Positions 9,372-18,951 of a DNA stretch of 50,472 bases are shown here, one piece after another. A program made the position numbers and the translations under genes. The DNA is from Methylococcales bacterium (GTDB lineage Bacteria > Pseudomonadota > Gammaproteobacteria > Methylococcales > Methylomonadaceae), in contig JAQTOX010000003.1 of the NCBI GenBank assembly GCA_028713055.1, positions 1 through 50,472 of the forward strand. Direction: 5' to 3'. Each line of letters opens with the position of its first letter. Position 1 is the first letter of the stretch. The notes under the pieces were generated by a model. The model was not told where the DNA came from. It worked only from the letters and a program-made list of their open reading frames with translations, and ran no database searches.

Positions 9372-10476
9372 AATTAACCGAATTACGCAGGCGATTTTGC
9401 GTACACCAAGTCCTGAAAATTGCCAACCGTGGAAAATTGTAGTTCAAGGCAATAAATTAGAAGTTTTTCACCTATCTGAACACGCCAAATTAGGCATGAT
9501 GCCCGATTATATGTCAGTAGTCGGATTAGGCATGGTGGCGGAAGGTTTAACTTTGGCGTGTAGTGAAGAAAATTTGCGTGTTGAAATCACTTACTTTTTA
9601 AAAGAGCGTTCAGGCGAAACGCCGTGGCTAGTTGCCGAACTTGGCGAGAGTGATGTTGTTGCTGATCCTTTAGCAAAAGGAATTTTTCTTCGCCACACGG
9701 ATAGACGTTGTTATGTCGGTGGTAGGCTAGATGATTCGGTTTTTCAGGAAATACGTCAAGAAGTCAACAGACTAGAAGGTGTTAATCTTTATCTGAGCGA
9801 CAAATACTCTAAGGAATATCTTGAATTGTTGCAGAATGCTAATCAGATTGTGATGAAATGGTCTGAATTGCGTCATGATTTCAACAAATGGACACGCTTT
9901 ACTGATAAAGAAATTGAAACAACTCGTGACGGAATGAATTGGCGTAGTTTTTTGCGGGGTTCAGAAAATTGGATTTATTATTTACGTTCTCGTATTTGGT
10001 GGTTAGCTATTCAACTTGATTGGTTTCCTGCTTGGTGGATGAAACTGGAAACATTTTTTTTCGATGACTCAGGTGATTTATCTCCCTCGAATTATGATGA
10101 TGGTGCGTGCATCGGCTGTGTTACCGTCAAATCAGATGATGTGGAAAATTTAGTATCATTAGGTCGCTTAACACTCAGAATATGGCTTTTGTTGAATTTG
10201 CGGGGTTATGGTTTCCAACCATTATGTACTTTAGCGAGTCCAATCTATGCCGAACGTATTGGTCAGCCATATCTTCCCGAACAATTAGCACCTCTCATGA
10301 ACGGTGGATACGAAATTTTACAACGTATGTTTAGTTTTCCTGATGATGAAGTCCCGTTTTTTTATTTTCGAACGGGATTATCTATGGGCGAATATCCGAA
10401 AAATACAAAAAGTCTACGTCGAAGTGAAAATGTTGTGCTAAATGACATGACAGCAAAGCGTTCTTCACCGTTATGA
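9361..10476 (+). CDS. Acg-like nitroreductase-fold protein
   Basis: 371 aa. The N-terminus NRITQAILRTPSPENCQPWK matches the FMN-binding start of nitroreductases (APS..NQPW). The segment FLRHTDRRCYVGGRL matches the RHT.RR signature of the larger Acg (Rv2032-like) subgroup. The second half holds SFLRGSENWIYYLRSR and a C-terminal GYGFQPLCTLASP segment typical of nitroreductase repeats. The family binds flavin; Acg members may bind it without active nitroreductase chemistry, so the reaction is not predicted. The gene overlaps both neighbours (11 bases upstream, ATGA downstream), placing it in one operon with the 451-aa protein and ATPase 2. General family assignment is fairly sure, subgroup less so. 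Confidence 0.7.
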   Translation: MQNKINRITQAILRTPSPENCQPWKIVVQGNKLEVFHLSEHAKLGMMPDYMSVVGLGMVAEGLTLACSEENLRVEITYFLKERSGETPWLVAELGESDVVADPLAKGIFLRHTDRRCYVGGRLDDSVFQEIRQEVNRLEGVNLYLSDKYSKEYLELLQNANQIVMKWSELRHDFNKWTRFTDKEIETTRDGMNWRSFLRGSENWIYYLRSRIWWLAIQLDWFPAWWMKLETFFFDDSGDLSPSNYDDGACIGCVTVKSDDVENLVSLGRLTLRIWLLLNLRGYGFQPLCTLASPIYAERIGQPYLPEQLAPLMNGGYEILQRMFSFPDDEVPFFYFRTGLSMGEYPKNTKSLRRSENVVLNDMTAKRSSPL

Positions 10477-12482
10477 TTCACGCATTGATAATTGCTGGCG
10501 GCATAGCTTATGCCGGCTACAAATCTTACAAAGAAAATAAAAGTGCCGCTGCTGCCAAATATCTTCAAAAAAATTCCGATATAAGTTTGATTGAAGGAAA
10601 TTTACCTGCTCTGGAAAATATCAATACGCTCAAAATAACGGATTCAGAAATTAACCATTATTTGAAAATAGCATCAACCGCACTGGGTTTTTCTATTTTT
10701 GGGGCGTTGTGGTACCAGCCATTTAGTTTACTAAGTGTTCCCCTGTTAATGTATTCTGCACAACCTGTATTTCAAGACGCATTTACCAGTGTGATATACG
10801 AAAAGACAGTTAGATCCAGCACGGTAGATTCCATTATTGTAGTAGGCGCATTGGGAACACATTATTTTGTTGCCTCTTCTCTCGCGACCCTTTTATTTTT
10901 TCTGGGTAATAAACTATTACTCAAAACAGAAGATCGCTCAAAAAAAGAATTGGTAAGTATTTTTGGTCGGCAACCCAATTCGGTATGGCTTTTAGACGGG
11001 GATGTAGAAATTGAAATTCCCTTTGACACACTTCAAGTAGGCGACGTAATTGTCATTCAAGCGGGAGAAATGGTGCCTATTGACGGCACAGTTGTTAATG
11101 GAACGGCGACTATAGATCAACACGTTTTGACTGGCGAGGCACAGCCCGTTGAAAAAGAAGAAGGCGACACTGTCCTCGCTGCGACTATGGTGAATAGTGG
11201 CAAAATTTTTGTCCGAGTTGACCATGCAGCAAAAGAAACTACCGCCGCTAAAATCGCTCAAATTTTACAAAATACCGCCGATTTCAAATCGTCTATTGAA
11301 GTTAAAGCCACTCAATTTTCAGATTCAATGGCAATTCCATCCGTGATATTAGGTGGATGCACGTGGGCAGCACTCGGACCAGTGAGTGCTACAGCGGTTA
11401 TAAGCTGCAATTTCTCGTTGAACGCTCGAATGATTAGTCCGCTGAGTGTTTTAAATTTCTTAGAAGTTGCGTCTGCATTGGGAATTTTAGTTAAGGATGG
11501 GCGTTGTTTAGAATTGCTTCCTGACGTGGATACCATCGTATTCGACAAAACCGGAACGCTCACTTCAGATGAACTTCACATAGAAAAAGTGCATGTGTTG
11601 GATGCGCTTTCTGTCGATACCGTTGTTCAATACGCTGCTACCGCCGAGCATAAGCAATCTCACCCTGTTGCTAAAGCAATTATAAAATACGCAAAAGATT
11701 TACAAGTAACGTCCCTTTCGTTTGAAAATGCACACTATGACATCGGTTCTGGAATCAAAGTTCAAATAGACTTCAATACCGTTCATGTGGGCAGTGACCG
11801 ATTTATGAAAAACGAAGCTATTACAAACTTAGACGGCGATGAAATTAAAAAAATTCAGCATCACTGTCAGGAAAATGGATACATGCTTGTGTATGTGGCG
11901 TTCAATAAAAAATTAGTCGGCGTAATTGAACTTCATGTCACGATTCGTCCAGAAGCGAAAAAGATAATTGCCTTCTTTAAATCAAAAGGGATAACAACTT
12001 ATATTATCTCCGGTGATCATGAATCGCCTACGGCTAGACTTGCTCAAGAGCTGGGCGTGGACAAATACCATTCTAAAATTTTGCCACAGGATAAAGCGCG
12101 GATAATCCAAGAGTTGCAAGCGCAAGGAAAATCCGTTTGTTTCGTGGGAGATGGCATCAATGATACGGTAGCCTTGAAAACATCTAACGTATCAGTATCA
12201 ATTCAAGGCGCGTCTACGGCTGCCATTGATACGGCAGGGATTGTATTGATGGACGGCACACTGAATCATTTACCTGCCCTATTTGATATTGCAGAAGAAA
12301 TGCACAAAAACATTGATACTGGATTTAAAACGGTTTTGATTCCTGGCGTTGTCGGAATTGCCGGAGTTCTACTGTTCGATTTTAAAATATACGCAACGCT
12401 TGTTTTGTATATGTTAAGCCTTGGAGCAGGAACGTTTAATGCCATGCTCCCTGTGCTGCAAAACAGAAAAGATGAAAAATAA
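10473..12482 (+). CDS. P1B-like P-type ATPase lacking the CPC metal motif (ATPase 2)
   Basis: 669 aa, a paralogue of the ATPase at 5630-7669 with the same plan: an N-terminal hydrophobic segment, two pairs of helices, actuator, a helix pair, P/N-domains and a last pair. The catalytic aspartate is D358 in DKTGTLT, the HP dipeptide is present (SHPVAKAI, about 397-398), and the hinge is GDGIND. Two departures stand out. The actuator loop reads TGEA instead of TGES, although the key Glu is kept. The helix position that normally holds CPC reads FSLNARMISP. There is no N-terminal metal-binding domain. The ATG overlaps the nitroreductase stop (ATGA). It is not a standard Cu, Zn/Cd or Co exporter by motif, so the substrate is unknown. 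Confidence 0.85.
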   Translation: MIHALIIAGGIAYAGYKSYKENKSAAAAKYLQKNSDISLIEGNLPALENINTLKITDSEINHYLKIASTALGFSIFGALWYQPFSLLSVPLLMYSAQPVFQDAFTSVIYEKTVRSSTVDSIIVVGALGTHYFVASSLATLLFFLGNKLLLKTEDRSKKELVSIFGRQPNSVWLLDGDVEIEIPFDTLQVGDVIVIQAGEMVPIDGTVVNGTATIDQHVLTGEAQPVEKEEGDTVLAATMVNSGKIFVRVDHAAKETTAAKIAQILQNTADFKSSIEVKATQFSDSMAIPSVILGGCTWAALGPVSATAVISCNFSLNARMISPLSVLNFLEVASALGILVKDGRCLELLPDVDTIVFDKTGTLTSDELHIEKVHVLDALSVDTVVQYAATAEHKQSHPVAKAIIKYAKDLQVTSLSFENAHYDIGSGIKVQIDFNTVHVGSDRFMKNEAITNLDGDEIKKIQHHCQENGYMLVYVAFNKKLVGVIELHVTIRPEAKKIIAFFKSKGITTYIISGDHESPTARLAQELGVDKYHSKILPQDKARIIQELQAQGKSVCFVGDGINDTVALKTSNVSVSIQGASTAAIDTAGIVLMDGTLNHLPALFDIAEEMHKNIDTGFKTVLIPGVVGIAGVLLFDFKIYATLVLYMLSLGAGTFNAMLPVLQNRKDEK

Positions 12483-12499
12483 TGAGCAGCAATTGCTCA
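12483..12499. terminator. Short hairpin between convergent ATPase 2 and asparagine synthetase genes
   Basis: TGAGCA-GCAAT-TGCTCA is a perfect 6-bp stem with a 5-base loop, lying across the 14-base gap between two convergent stop codons. It has no T-run, so it is a weak candidate for a shared terminator. Confidence 0.3.
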
Positions 12500-14353
12500 A
12501 TGTTTCGATAATCCAAAAACATCTAACCAAATGTTAAACGTCAACACAATCATCAACAAATCGTCATCGAACGTTTGATTGATATTGAAACTATCCGCCC
12601 GATAGATTTTTTTCAGCCGTTCAATCACATCGGGATTGAAATAGCCTTGACGTTTAATGCGTTCATACGACAACAAATCATCTAACCATTCATTATTTTG
12701 CCGCAATAAATTCGGACTACCGGGCGCAACAAAACTGAATTTTGTGCGGTTAATTACTTCATCGGGTACATAACGTTTCGCCACCTGTTTTAAAATATAT
12801 TTCTCCTGCATATTCTTAACGAGGAACTGTGGTGGAATCGTTTTCGCACAAGCGATAACATCAATGTCTAAAAAAGGATAACGCGCTTCAACTGAATTCG
12901 CATACGCCACTCGATCGCCATGATCTGCTAATAAGTGATCTGACATTCGTAGTTTAAAATCTAAATACGAGCGTTTGTGAATCGGATGCCGTCCGCGTAA
13001 TTTACTCACATCAACGGGTGTTTGGCGCGTACATTCAAAAGTTTCCGCTTGCTCTAAAACACGTTGCGAATACAACGCCCGTTTTGTTTCTTTGAAAGCA
13101 TGATAATTTTTCTCGTAAAAAAATGGTTCCCCCCAGCATTCTTCTTGCAATTGCGTTTCGAGCATTCCTTCCAAACTAAAATCATCTTGTTCACGATTAC
13201 CGTCTAAACGATAACCAACGTAACCTGCAAATAATTCGTCCGCGCCTTCGCCTGTTAACACAACTTTCAATCCTTGTGCTTTTACCAACGAGGACAAGGC
13301 TAATGAACAACTGTTATACGATTCTTTCAATGGCGTTTCAGCGTGAAAAATCATACGCTGCAAACGTTCTGCAATATGTTCACCATCAAAAATTGTTTCG
13401 TGGTGAATCGAATTCACTTGTTTCGCCATCAATTGTTGATAATGACGTTCGTCAATTGCCTTTTCATTAAAGCCAATCGAAAACGAATGGCGTTGTTTTT
13501 CAGGCGACAAATCGTGAACTAACCCCGCAATCAGTGAAGAATCCAAACCGCCACTTAAATAAAATCCTACTGGCACATCGGCATGAAGTCGGTAATTCAC
13601 CGCTTTTCGCATCGCCGCATCTAAACGTTCAATGCAATCTTGTTCAGACGCTTTATTATCCAATTCTGATTCGAGCGGATAATTCAAATCCCAGTATTCA
13701 TGAACTTTAACGTCACCTTGTTCAACCAAAATAAAATGCCCCGGTTTCAACGCATGAATGTTTTGAAACATGGTGGTTGGACTGACCAAACCAGGAAAAG
13801 TCAGAATTTGATCCAAACCTGTTAAATTAACATTTCGTTCGACATTCGGAACTTCCAAAATGGCTTTGATTTCAGAACCAAAAATAAAACGCTGTTGCGA
13901 GACGGTATAAAACAACGGGGCAATGCCGACGTGGTCTCGCGCCAACAACAAACGTTTTTTATTTTTGTCATACAGCGCGAACGCAAATTGCCCGTTCAAA
14001 TGTTGCAATAACTCCACACCGTATTGTTCATACAAATGCAAGATGACTTCAATATCACACGCGGTTTTAAAACGATGTCCTTGTTTGATTAAACCGGCTT
14101 TCAATTCTTGATAGTTATAAATTTCACCGTTGCAAATCAACACCAATGAATCGTCTTCATTACTAATCGGTTGATTGCCGCTGCTTAAATCGATAATCGA
14201 CAAACGACGAAAGCCTAATCCTAAACCCGCTTCTAAATAAAAACCGTCATCATCAGGACCGCGATAAGTAAACGTATCGACCATCGTTTTTAATAACGCT
14301 CGTTCAACAGATTGCGCTTCCGTTAAATGATAAATTCCTGTTATGCCGCACAT
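12497..14353 (-). CDS. asnB: Asparagine synthase (glutamine-hydrolysing) family amidotransferase
   Basis: 618 aa. The N-terminal class II glutaminase domain begins MCGITGIYH with the nucleophilic Cys2, followed by FRRLSIIDLS and CNGEIYN. The synthetase domain carries the ATP PP-loop SGGLDSS, then TGEGADELFAGY and the C-terminal YLDFKLRMSDHLLADHGDR and EARYPFLD motifs. The reaction is ATP-dependent transfer of glutamine-derived ammonia to a carboxylate, classically aspartate to asparagine. The ATG directly follows the TAA of the NRPS gene with no spacer, so the two are translated in step. A biosynthetic amidation role on, or precursor supply for, the peptide product is plausible. Symbol is by family; longer paralogues of this type often serve natural-product or surface-polymer pathways. 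Confidence 0.9.
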   Translation of the reverse strand: MCGITGIYHLTEAQSVERALLKTMVDTFTYRGPDDDGFYLEAGLGLGFRRLSIIDLSSGNQPISNEDDSLVLICNGEIYNYQELKAGLIKQGHRFKTACDIEVILHLYEQYGVELLQHLNGQFAFALYDKNKKRLLLARDHVGIAPLFYTVSQQRFIFGSEIKAILEVPNVERNVNLTGLDQILTFPGLVSPTTMFQNIHALKPGHFILVEQGDVKVHEYWDLNYPLESELDNKASEQDCIERLDAAMRKAVNYRLHADVPVGFYLSGGLDSSLIAGLVHDLSPEKQRHSFSIGFNEKAIDERHYQQLMAKQVNSIHHETIFDGEHIAERLQRMIFHAETPLKESYNSCSLALSSLVKAQGLKVVLTGEGADELFAGYVGYRLDGNREQDDFSLEGMLETQLQEECWGEPFFYEKNYHAFKETKRALYSQRVLEQAETFECTRQTPVDVSKLRGRHPIHKRSYLDFKLRMSDHLLADHGDRVAYANSVEARYPFLDIDVIACAKTIPPQFLVKNMQEKYILKQVAKRYVPDEVINRTKFSFVAPGSPNLLRQNNEWLDDLLSYERIKRQGYFNPDVIERLKKIYRADSFNINQTFDDDLLMIVLTFNIWLDVFGLSKH

Positions 14354-17300
14354 TTAAAAATCCTCGTCCAAATCCATCATCGATTGTAAGAAATCAGCAT
14401 TTTCAGTCGTGGTTGTTGGCTGGTAAAAATCAGCCAACAGCACATCCCCCCTGCCCCCCTTCAAAGTGGGGTTCTCAGCCAACATTTGTTGCAAATAGCT
14501 AACGACACGTTGCAAATAAACGTTAATCGTATCGGATGTAAATAAGGCAGCGTTGTACGTCATTTGTAAAAGCAATCCATCATGCGGCATCGCTAACAAT
14601 GTCAGCGGATAATTATTATGCTCAAAGGCTTTAACCGAACGTAACCGTAACGGTTGATTTTCGTCGAGCAAGGCTTTATCAATCGGGTAATTTTCAAAAA
14701 TAAAAATGCTATCAAACGAGACCGATGTTCCTGACCATTTTTTAATATCCGCCAGCGACGAGTATTCAAATTGTTGCATCGTAAATTGTTTGGTTTGAAT
14801 CGCTTTAAGCCAATCCGATAAGCGCGTATTTCGCTCTAATTTCAAATGTAGTGGCAACGTGTTAATGAACAGACCTGCAATGGTTTCGATATTTTCCAAA
14901 TCGTTGGCGCGTCCAGAAACAGTAATGCCAAAAATAATTTCATCATTCCCCGTAAATTCAGCAACGACTAATGCCCATGCCGCTTGCAACAGCGTGTTTA
15001 AGGTTACGCCAGATTGTTGTGCTAACAATGTCAACGCAACACAATCCGTTTCAGAAATTTTCTCGAAGGCTTCAACGTAACCGTGTTGAGCCGTTTGTTC
15101 GAATTGCCAATGACTAACACTTGCATCATTTAGCGTGTCATACCAAAAACGTTGTGCGCGTTGTTGATTTTGACTTTCTAACCACGCAATATAATCACGA
15201 TATTGTGCGACGACGGGTACAACGGGATTTGCGTCAGCGACTAAAGACGAATAAACCTGCAACACATCTTTTAGAATTAACGCCACGCTCCAACCATCTA
15301 ACAAAATATGTGAATGTGTCCACAGCAAACGCCATAAGCCGTTTGGTAATTGAATCAACGTCCAACGCATCAACGGCGATTGCGTTAATTCAAATAGAAC
15401 TTTTCTATCGGCACTAACGAATGGTTGCCAATGTTGTTCGATATTTTCAGCGTTAATTTCACGCCAATCGAAATTTTGCCACGGCAACGTTGTTTGTTTT
15501 GACACGATTTGCAACGGTCGCGTCAAACCTTTCCAAATGACGGCGGTGCGTAAAATACTGTGTCGTTGTTGAGCAACGCGCCACGCTTGTTGAAATAACG
15601 CGACGTTCATCACGCCTTCAAAGTCATAACTCAATTGTTCAAAATAAACATCCGCCTCGCTGTCACTTAACGCATGAAATAACATGCCTTCTTGCGTTGA
15701 AGACAAGGGATAAGCCGCTTCTAATTCTGGATATTGTGTTTGCAAATGTGCCAATTCTGTTGCGTTCAATTCCGCTAACGAAAAATCACCTGTTCCCAAT
15801 GTCGTAATTAAATTATCAACCGCTATTTGGAATGTTTGTGCAATCGTTTCAATCGTTTCCGGTTTGTGAACATTCGTACTGTAGACAAAATCAATTTTCA
15901 ATTTTCCTTGATAAACCAACGCATTTATTTCTAACAGATAAGGTCGAACACCTTTTGGACTGTGAGTTGAACCATAATCTTCTTCGGCTAATTCAAACAA
16001 TCCTGTTGAACTAAAGAGTTGGTCAAATTGCCCTAAATAATTGAACACGACTTGCGATTTTGCAGCAGGAGAAACGTGTTTAAAATATCGCAATACGCCA
16101 AAATCCAAACCGTTTTGTGGCAATGCAGATAAAACATTTTTTACATTGCGTAATACGTCACTCAATTCACCTTTGGCATTCATGGCAAATGGGAAAATCG
16201 ACGTGAACCATCCGCACGTTCTCGAAATATCTAAATCAGAAATCGCTTCGCGTCCGTGACCTTCCAAATCGAGCAACACATTTTCATTTTCACCACGCAA
16301 ACTCAACACTAACGCAGTTAATAAAATATCTTGAATGCGTTCATTTTTAGCGCGTAATAAAATTTCAGTTTGTGTTTCGTTGAAAATTAACGTGTGACTT
16401 TTTGAACTTTCACTGATGTTTTCACCGTTGAAATCACAGCCCAGCGCAAATTGTTTTCCTTCAAAAATAGGCATTTCAATGGGCGAAATGTGCTGACTGT
16501 AATTTTGTAAAACGTGCGTCCATTCTGCAAACGTCGCACTTTCAGGCAATTGAACAGTTAAACCTTGTTGAATTTGTTGAAACGCGGTTTCTAAATCTTC
16601 CAACAAAATTCGCCACGATACGCCATCAACCACCAAGTGATGCACGATGATAAGCAAGCGTTGTTCATTTTCAGCCAGTTTGAATAACAACGCTTTCATC
16701 AGAACGCCGCGTTGTAAATTCAAATCGCCTTGGGCTTGTTCGGCGATTTCAATCAACAAATTCGCGCGTTCTGATTCAGGAAAATCGGTTAAATCGATTT
16801 TACTCAAACGCATCGGTTTGTAATTTGGATTTACTCGTTGCTCAGGAATACATGAATCGGTTTGATTGATAAATTGGTATTGCAAACACACATGGTGATT
16901 TTGTACAGCTTGCAACGCTTTTTCGACGAAGTCTGACGACAACATTTGACGGCATTTTAAAAAAACAGCCTGATTCCAATAGTTCGCTTGCGTGATTTTT
17001 TGTTCGAAAAACCAATGTTGAACGGGACTTAAAATAATGGCATCGTCGGCATTTTGTTTGGGTAAATTTTCAATTGTTGGCAACGTCGAAATGCTTGCTG
17101 CACCTGCTTGTGACGCTAATTCAGCAATCGTTTGATGCAAAAATAACTGATTTGGCGCGAGTTTCATGCCCGCACGTTTGGCTTTGCTAATCAATTGAAT
17201 CGCCAAAATTGAATCGCCGCCCATTTGAAAGAAATTGTCATGAATACTGACTTTTTCGAGTTTCAAAACTTCCGCCCAAAGCGTGGCTAACGTTTTTTCA

Positions 17301-18880
17301 GCAGCTGTTTGTGGTGCGACAAAATTCGTGTCATCTAATAAAACGTCCCGTTGCGGTTCGGGCAAGGCTTTACGGTCTATTTTGCCATTCACGTTTAACG
17401 GCATTTTTTCTAACACCGTGTAATACGTTGGACGCATGTATTCAGGCAAATGTGCGGCAGCTAATTCGCGCAATTGGGGAATCAATTCAGCTGTTGGATT
17501 TTTCGCTACAACATAAGCCGCTAAACGCTTGTGTTCATCTTCTTCATGAACGGTAACGACGGTTTCACTGATTTTTTCATGACCCGTTAAGATGGCTTCG
17601 ATTTCACCTAGTTCAATTCTAAAACCGCGCAGTTTAACTTGCGTGTCGGCACGACCAATATATTCCATATCGCCATTCGCCAGACGTTTTGCTAAATCAC
17701 CTGAACGGTATAACCGTTGATTTGGAAATTGTGGCAACGTAATAAAACGTTCGCTATTGAGTTCGGGACGATTTAAATAGCCGCGTGCCACGCCATCCCC
17801 TGCAACATAAATTTCGCCTTCGGTATCATTTGGAACGACTTGTTGTGCGTCATCCAAAAGATGTAATTCTAAATCAGGAATGGCGACACCAATCAGTTTG
17901 CTATTACCTTCCCGAATATCTTGCAACGTGACAGGGCGATAACTGGCATGAACCGTCGTTTCGGTAATACCGTACATATTCACAAGTTGTGGCGATGAAT
18001 CACCATGTCGAATCAACCACGGTTCTAACATTTTGAAATTCAATGCTTCACCACCAAATGTCACACAACGTAACGACAACGCATCGGCAGGATAATCTTG
18101 ATCAACACGAACTAATGGTGCGAAAGCAGAAGGCGTTTGATTTAAAAACGTGATTTTTTCATCCACAAGTAATTGGTAAAACTGTTCAGGTGTGCGCGTT
18201 GTGATATGTGGCGCGATAACCAAACGTCCACCATAAAGAAATGCGCCCCAAATTTCCCAAACCGACATATCAAAAGCGTAGGAATGAAACAACACCCAAA
18301 CATCTTGCGAATTGAAGTTAAACCACGTTTCCGTAGATTGTAATAAACGCATCACGTTATGGTGAGTAATCTGCACACCTTTTGGTAAACCTGTCGAACC
18401 GGACGTGTACATCACATAACATAACGATTGTGCAGCATCATCCGAATAATCAACGGTTAAATTTTGATCAGAATAATCGTCATAAATTTTTGCTTGTTCA
18501 GTCGTTAAATCTATTAAATGTTCAACGTCGGTAAATTTGTTGGTAAATTCACTTTGCGTCAACACAATCCGAGTTTCAGAATCTTTTAGAATGAAATCTA
18601 AACGTTCTGACGGGGCGTTAATATCCAAAGGCAAATACGCGCCACCTGCTTTAAGAATCGCTAACAACGCAATGATTAAATTCAAATCACGCTCTAAACA
18701 AAGTCCAACAAGTACTTCTGGTTTTACGCCCAAAGATTGTAAATAGTGCGCTAATTGATTGCTGCGAGCATTTAATTCAGCGTAACTCATTGATTCGCCA
18801 TTAAACGTTAACGCGATGGCGTTGGGATGATTTTCGACTTGCTGTTGAAATTGTTGATGTAATAAATTGTTTTTTTTCAT
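14354..18880 (-). CDS. Single-module nonribosomal peptide synthetase, A-PCP-E-C
   Basis: 1508 aa. The adenylation domain (about 1-510) shows YTSGSTGLPKGV, YGITETT, YRSGDLAKR and the A10 lysine in NGKID (K500). The carrier domain has FFQMGGDS with the phosphopantetheine serine S557. The next domain (about 610-1030) has HHLVVDGVSW and DLEGHGRE, typical of epimerisation. The last domain (about 1045-1470) begins YPLSSTQEGMLFH and has SHILLDGWS, a D-to-L condensation domain keeping the second His. Aligning by eye to GrsA, the specificity residues read D-M-W-N-V-F-M-V-H-K, nearest to threonine-type codes. It lacks a starter C domain and any acceptor module or thioesterase. The peptide chain must continue on another protein, or end with a free amine acceptor. 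A small repeat insertion lies near the C-terminus. Confidence 0.95.
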   Translation of the reverse strand: MKKNNLLHQQFQQQVENHPNAIALTFNGESMSYAELNARSNQLAHYLQSLGVKPEVLVGLCLERDLNLIIALLAILKAGGAYLPLDINAPSERLDFILKDSETRIVLTQSEFTNKFTDVEHLIDLTTEQAKIYDDYSDQNLTVDYSDDAAQSLCYVMYTSGSTGLPKGVQITHHNVMRLLQSTETWFNFNSQDVWVLFHSYAFDMSVWEIWGAFLYGGRLVIAPHITTRTPEQFYQLLVDEKITFLNQTPSAFAPLVRVDQDYPADALSLRCVTFGGEALNFKMLEPWLIRHGDSSPQLVNMYGITETTVHASYRPVTLQDIREGNSKLIGVAIPDLELHLLDDAQQVVPNDTEGEIYVAGDGVARGYLNRPELNSERFITLPQFPNQRLYRSGDLAKRLANGDMEYIGRADTQVKLRGFRIELGEIEAILTGHEKISETVVTVHEEDEHKRLAAYVVAKNPTAELIPQLRELAAAHLPEYMRPTYYTVLEKMPLNVNGKIDRKALPEPQRDVLLDDTNFVAPQTAAEKTLATLWAEVLKLEKVSIHDNFFQMGGDSILAIQLISKAKRAGMKLAPNQLFLHQTIAELASQAGAASISTLPTIENLPKQNADDAIILSPVQHWFFEQKITQANYWNQAVFLKCRQMLSSDFVEKALQAVQNHHVCLQYQFINQTDSCIPEQRVNPNYKPMRLSKIDLTDFPESERANLLIEIAEQAQGDLNLQRGVLMKALLFKLAENEQRLLIIVHHLVVDGVSWRILLEDLETAFQQIQQGLTVQLPESATFAEWTHVLQNYSQHISPIEMPIFEGKQFALGCDFNGENISESSKSHTLIFNETQTEILLRAKNERIQDILLTALVLSLRGENENVLLDLEGHGREAISDLDISRTCGWFTSIFPFAMNAKGELSDVLRNVKNVLSALPQNGLDFGVLRYFKHVSPAAKSQVVFNYLGQFDQLFSSTGLFELAEEDYGSTHSPKGVRPYLLEINALVYQGKLKIDFVYSTNVHKPETIETIAQTFQIAVDNLITTLGTGDFSLAELNATELAHLQTQYPELEAAYPLSSTQEGMLFHALSDSEADVYFEQLSYDFEGVMNVALFQQAWRVAQQRHSILRTAVIWKGLTRPLQIVSKQTTLPWQNFDWREINAENIEQHWQPFVSADRKVLFELTQSPLMRWTLIQLPNGLWRLLWTHSHILLDGWSVALILKDVLQVYSSLVADANPVVPVVAQYRDYIAWLESQNQQRAQRFWYDTLNDASVSHWQFEQTAQHGYVEAFEKISETDCVALTLLAQQSGVTLNTLLQAAWALVVAEFTGNDEIIFGITVSGRANDLENIETIAGLFINTLPLHLKLERNTRLSDWLKAIQTKQFTMQQFEYSSLADIKKWSGTSVSFDSIFIFENYPIDKALLDENQPLRLRSVKAFEHNNYPLTLLAMPHDGLLLQMTYNAALFTSDTINVYLQRVVSYLQQMLAENPTLKGGRGDVLLADFYQPTTTTENADFLQSMMDLDEDF
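14430..14484. mobile_element. REP/MITE-like 45-bp insertion with 10-bp direct repeats, inside the NRPS gene
   Basis: The decamer TCAGCCAACA occurs at 14430-14439 and again at 14475-14484, exactly 45 bases apart. Between them is a C-rich stretch with CCCCCC, CCCCCCTTCAAAGTGGGG and an imperfect palindrome (CCCCAC-TTTGAA-GGGG on the coding strand). The spacing is 15 codons, so the frame stays open and adds a segment reading NPTLKGGRGDV just after the last condensation domain. The layout resembles a short repeat element with target duplication. Confidence 0.6.
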
Positions 18881-18951
18881 ATTGACTTTGAATTAGTGGA
18901 AATTTGAGAGTTAAGAGTAAACGCGGGGGTCTTGATGCAAATGGAAATATC

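Noticed and set aside
14354..18880. Exact amino-acid prediction of threonine for the adenylation domain.
   Set aside because: Two of the specificity positions (Met and Phe) differ from standard threonine codes, so only 'threonine-like' is stated.
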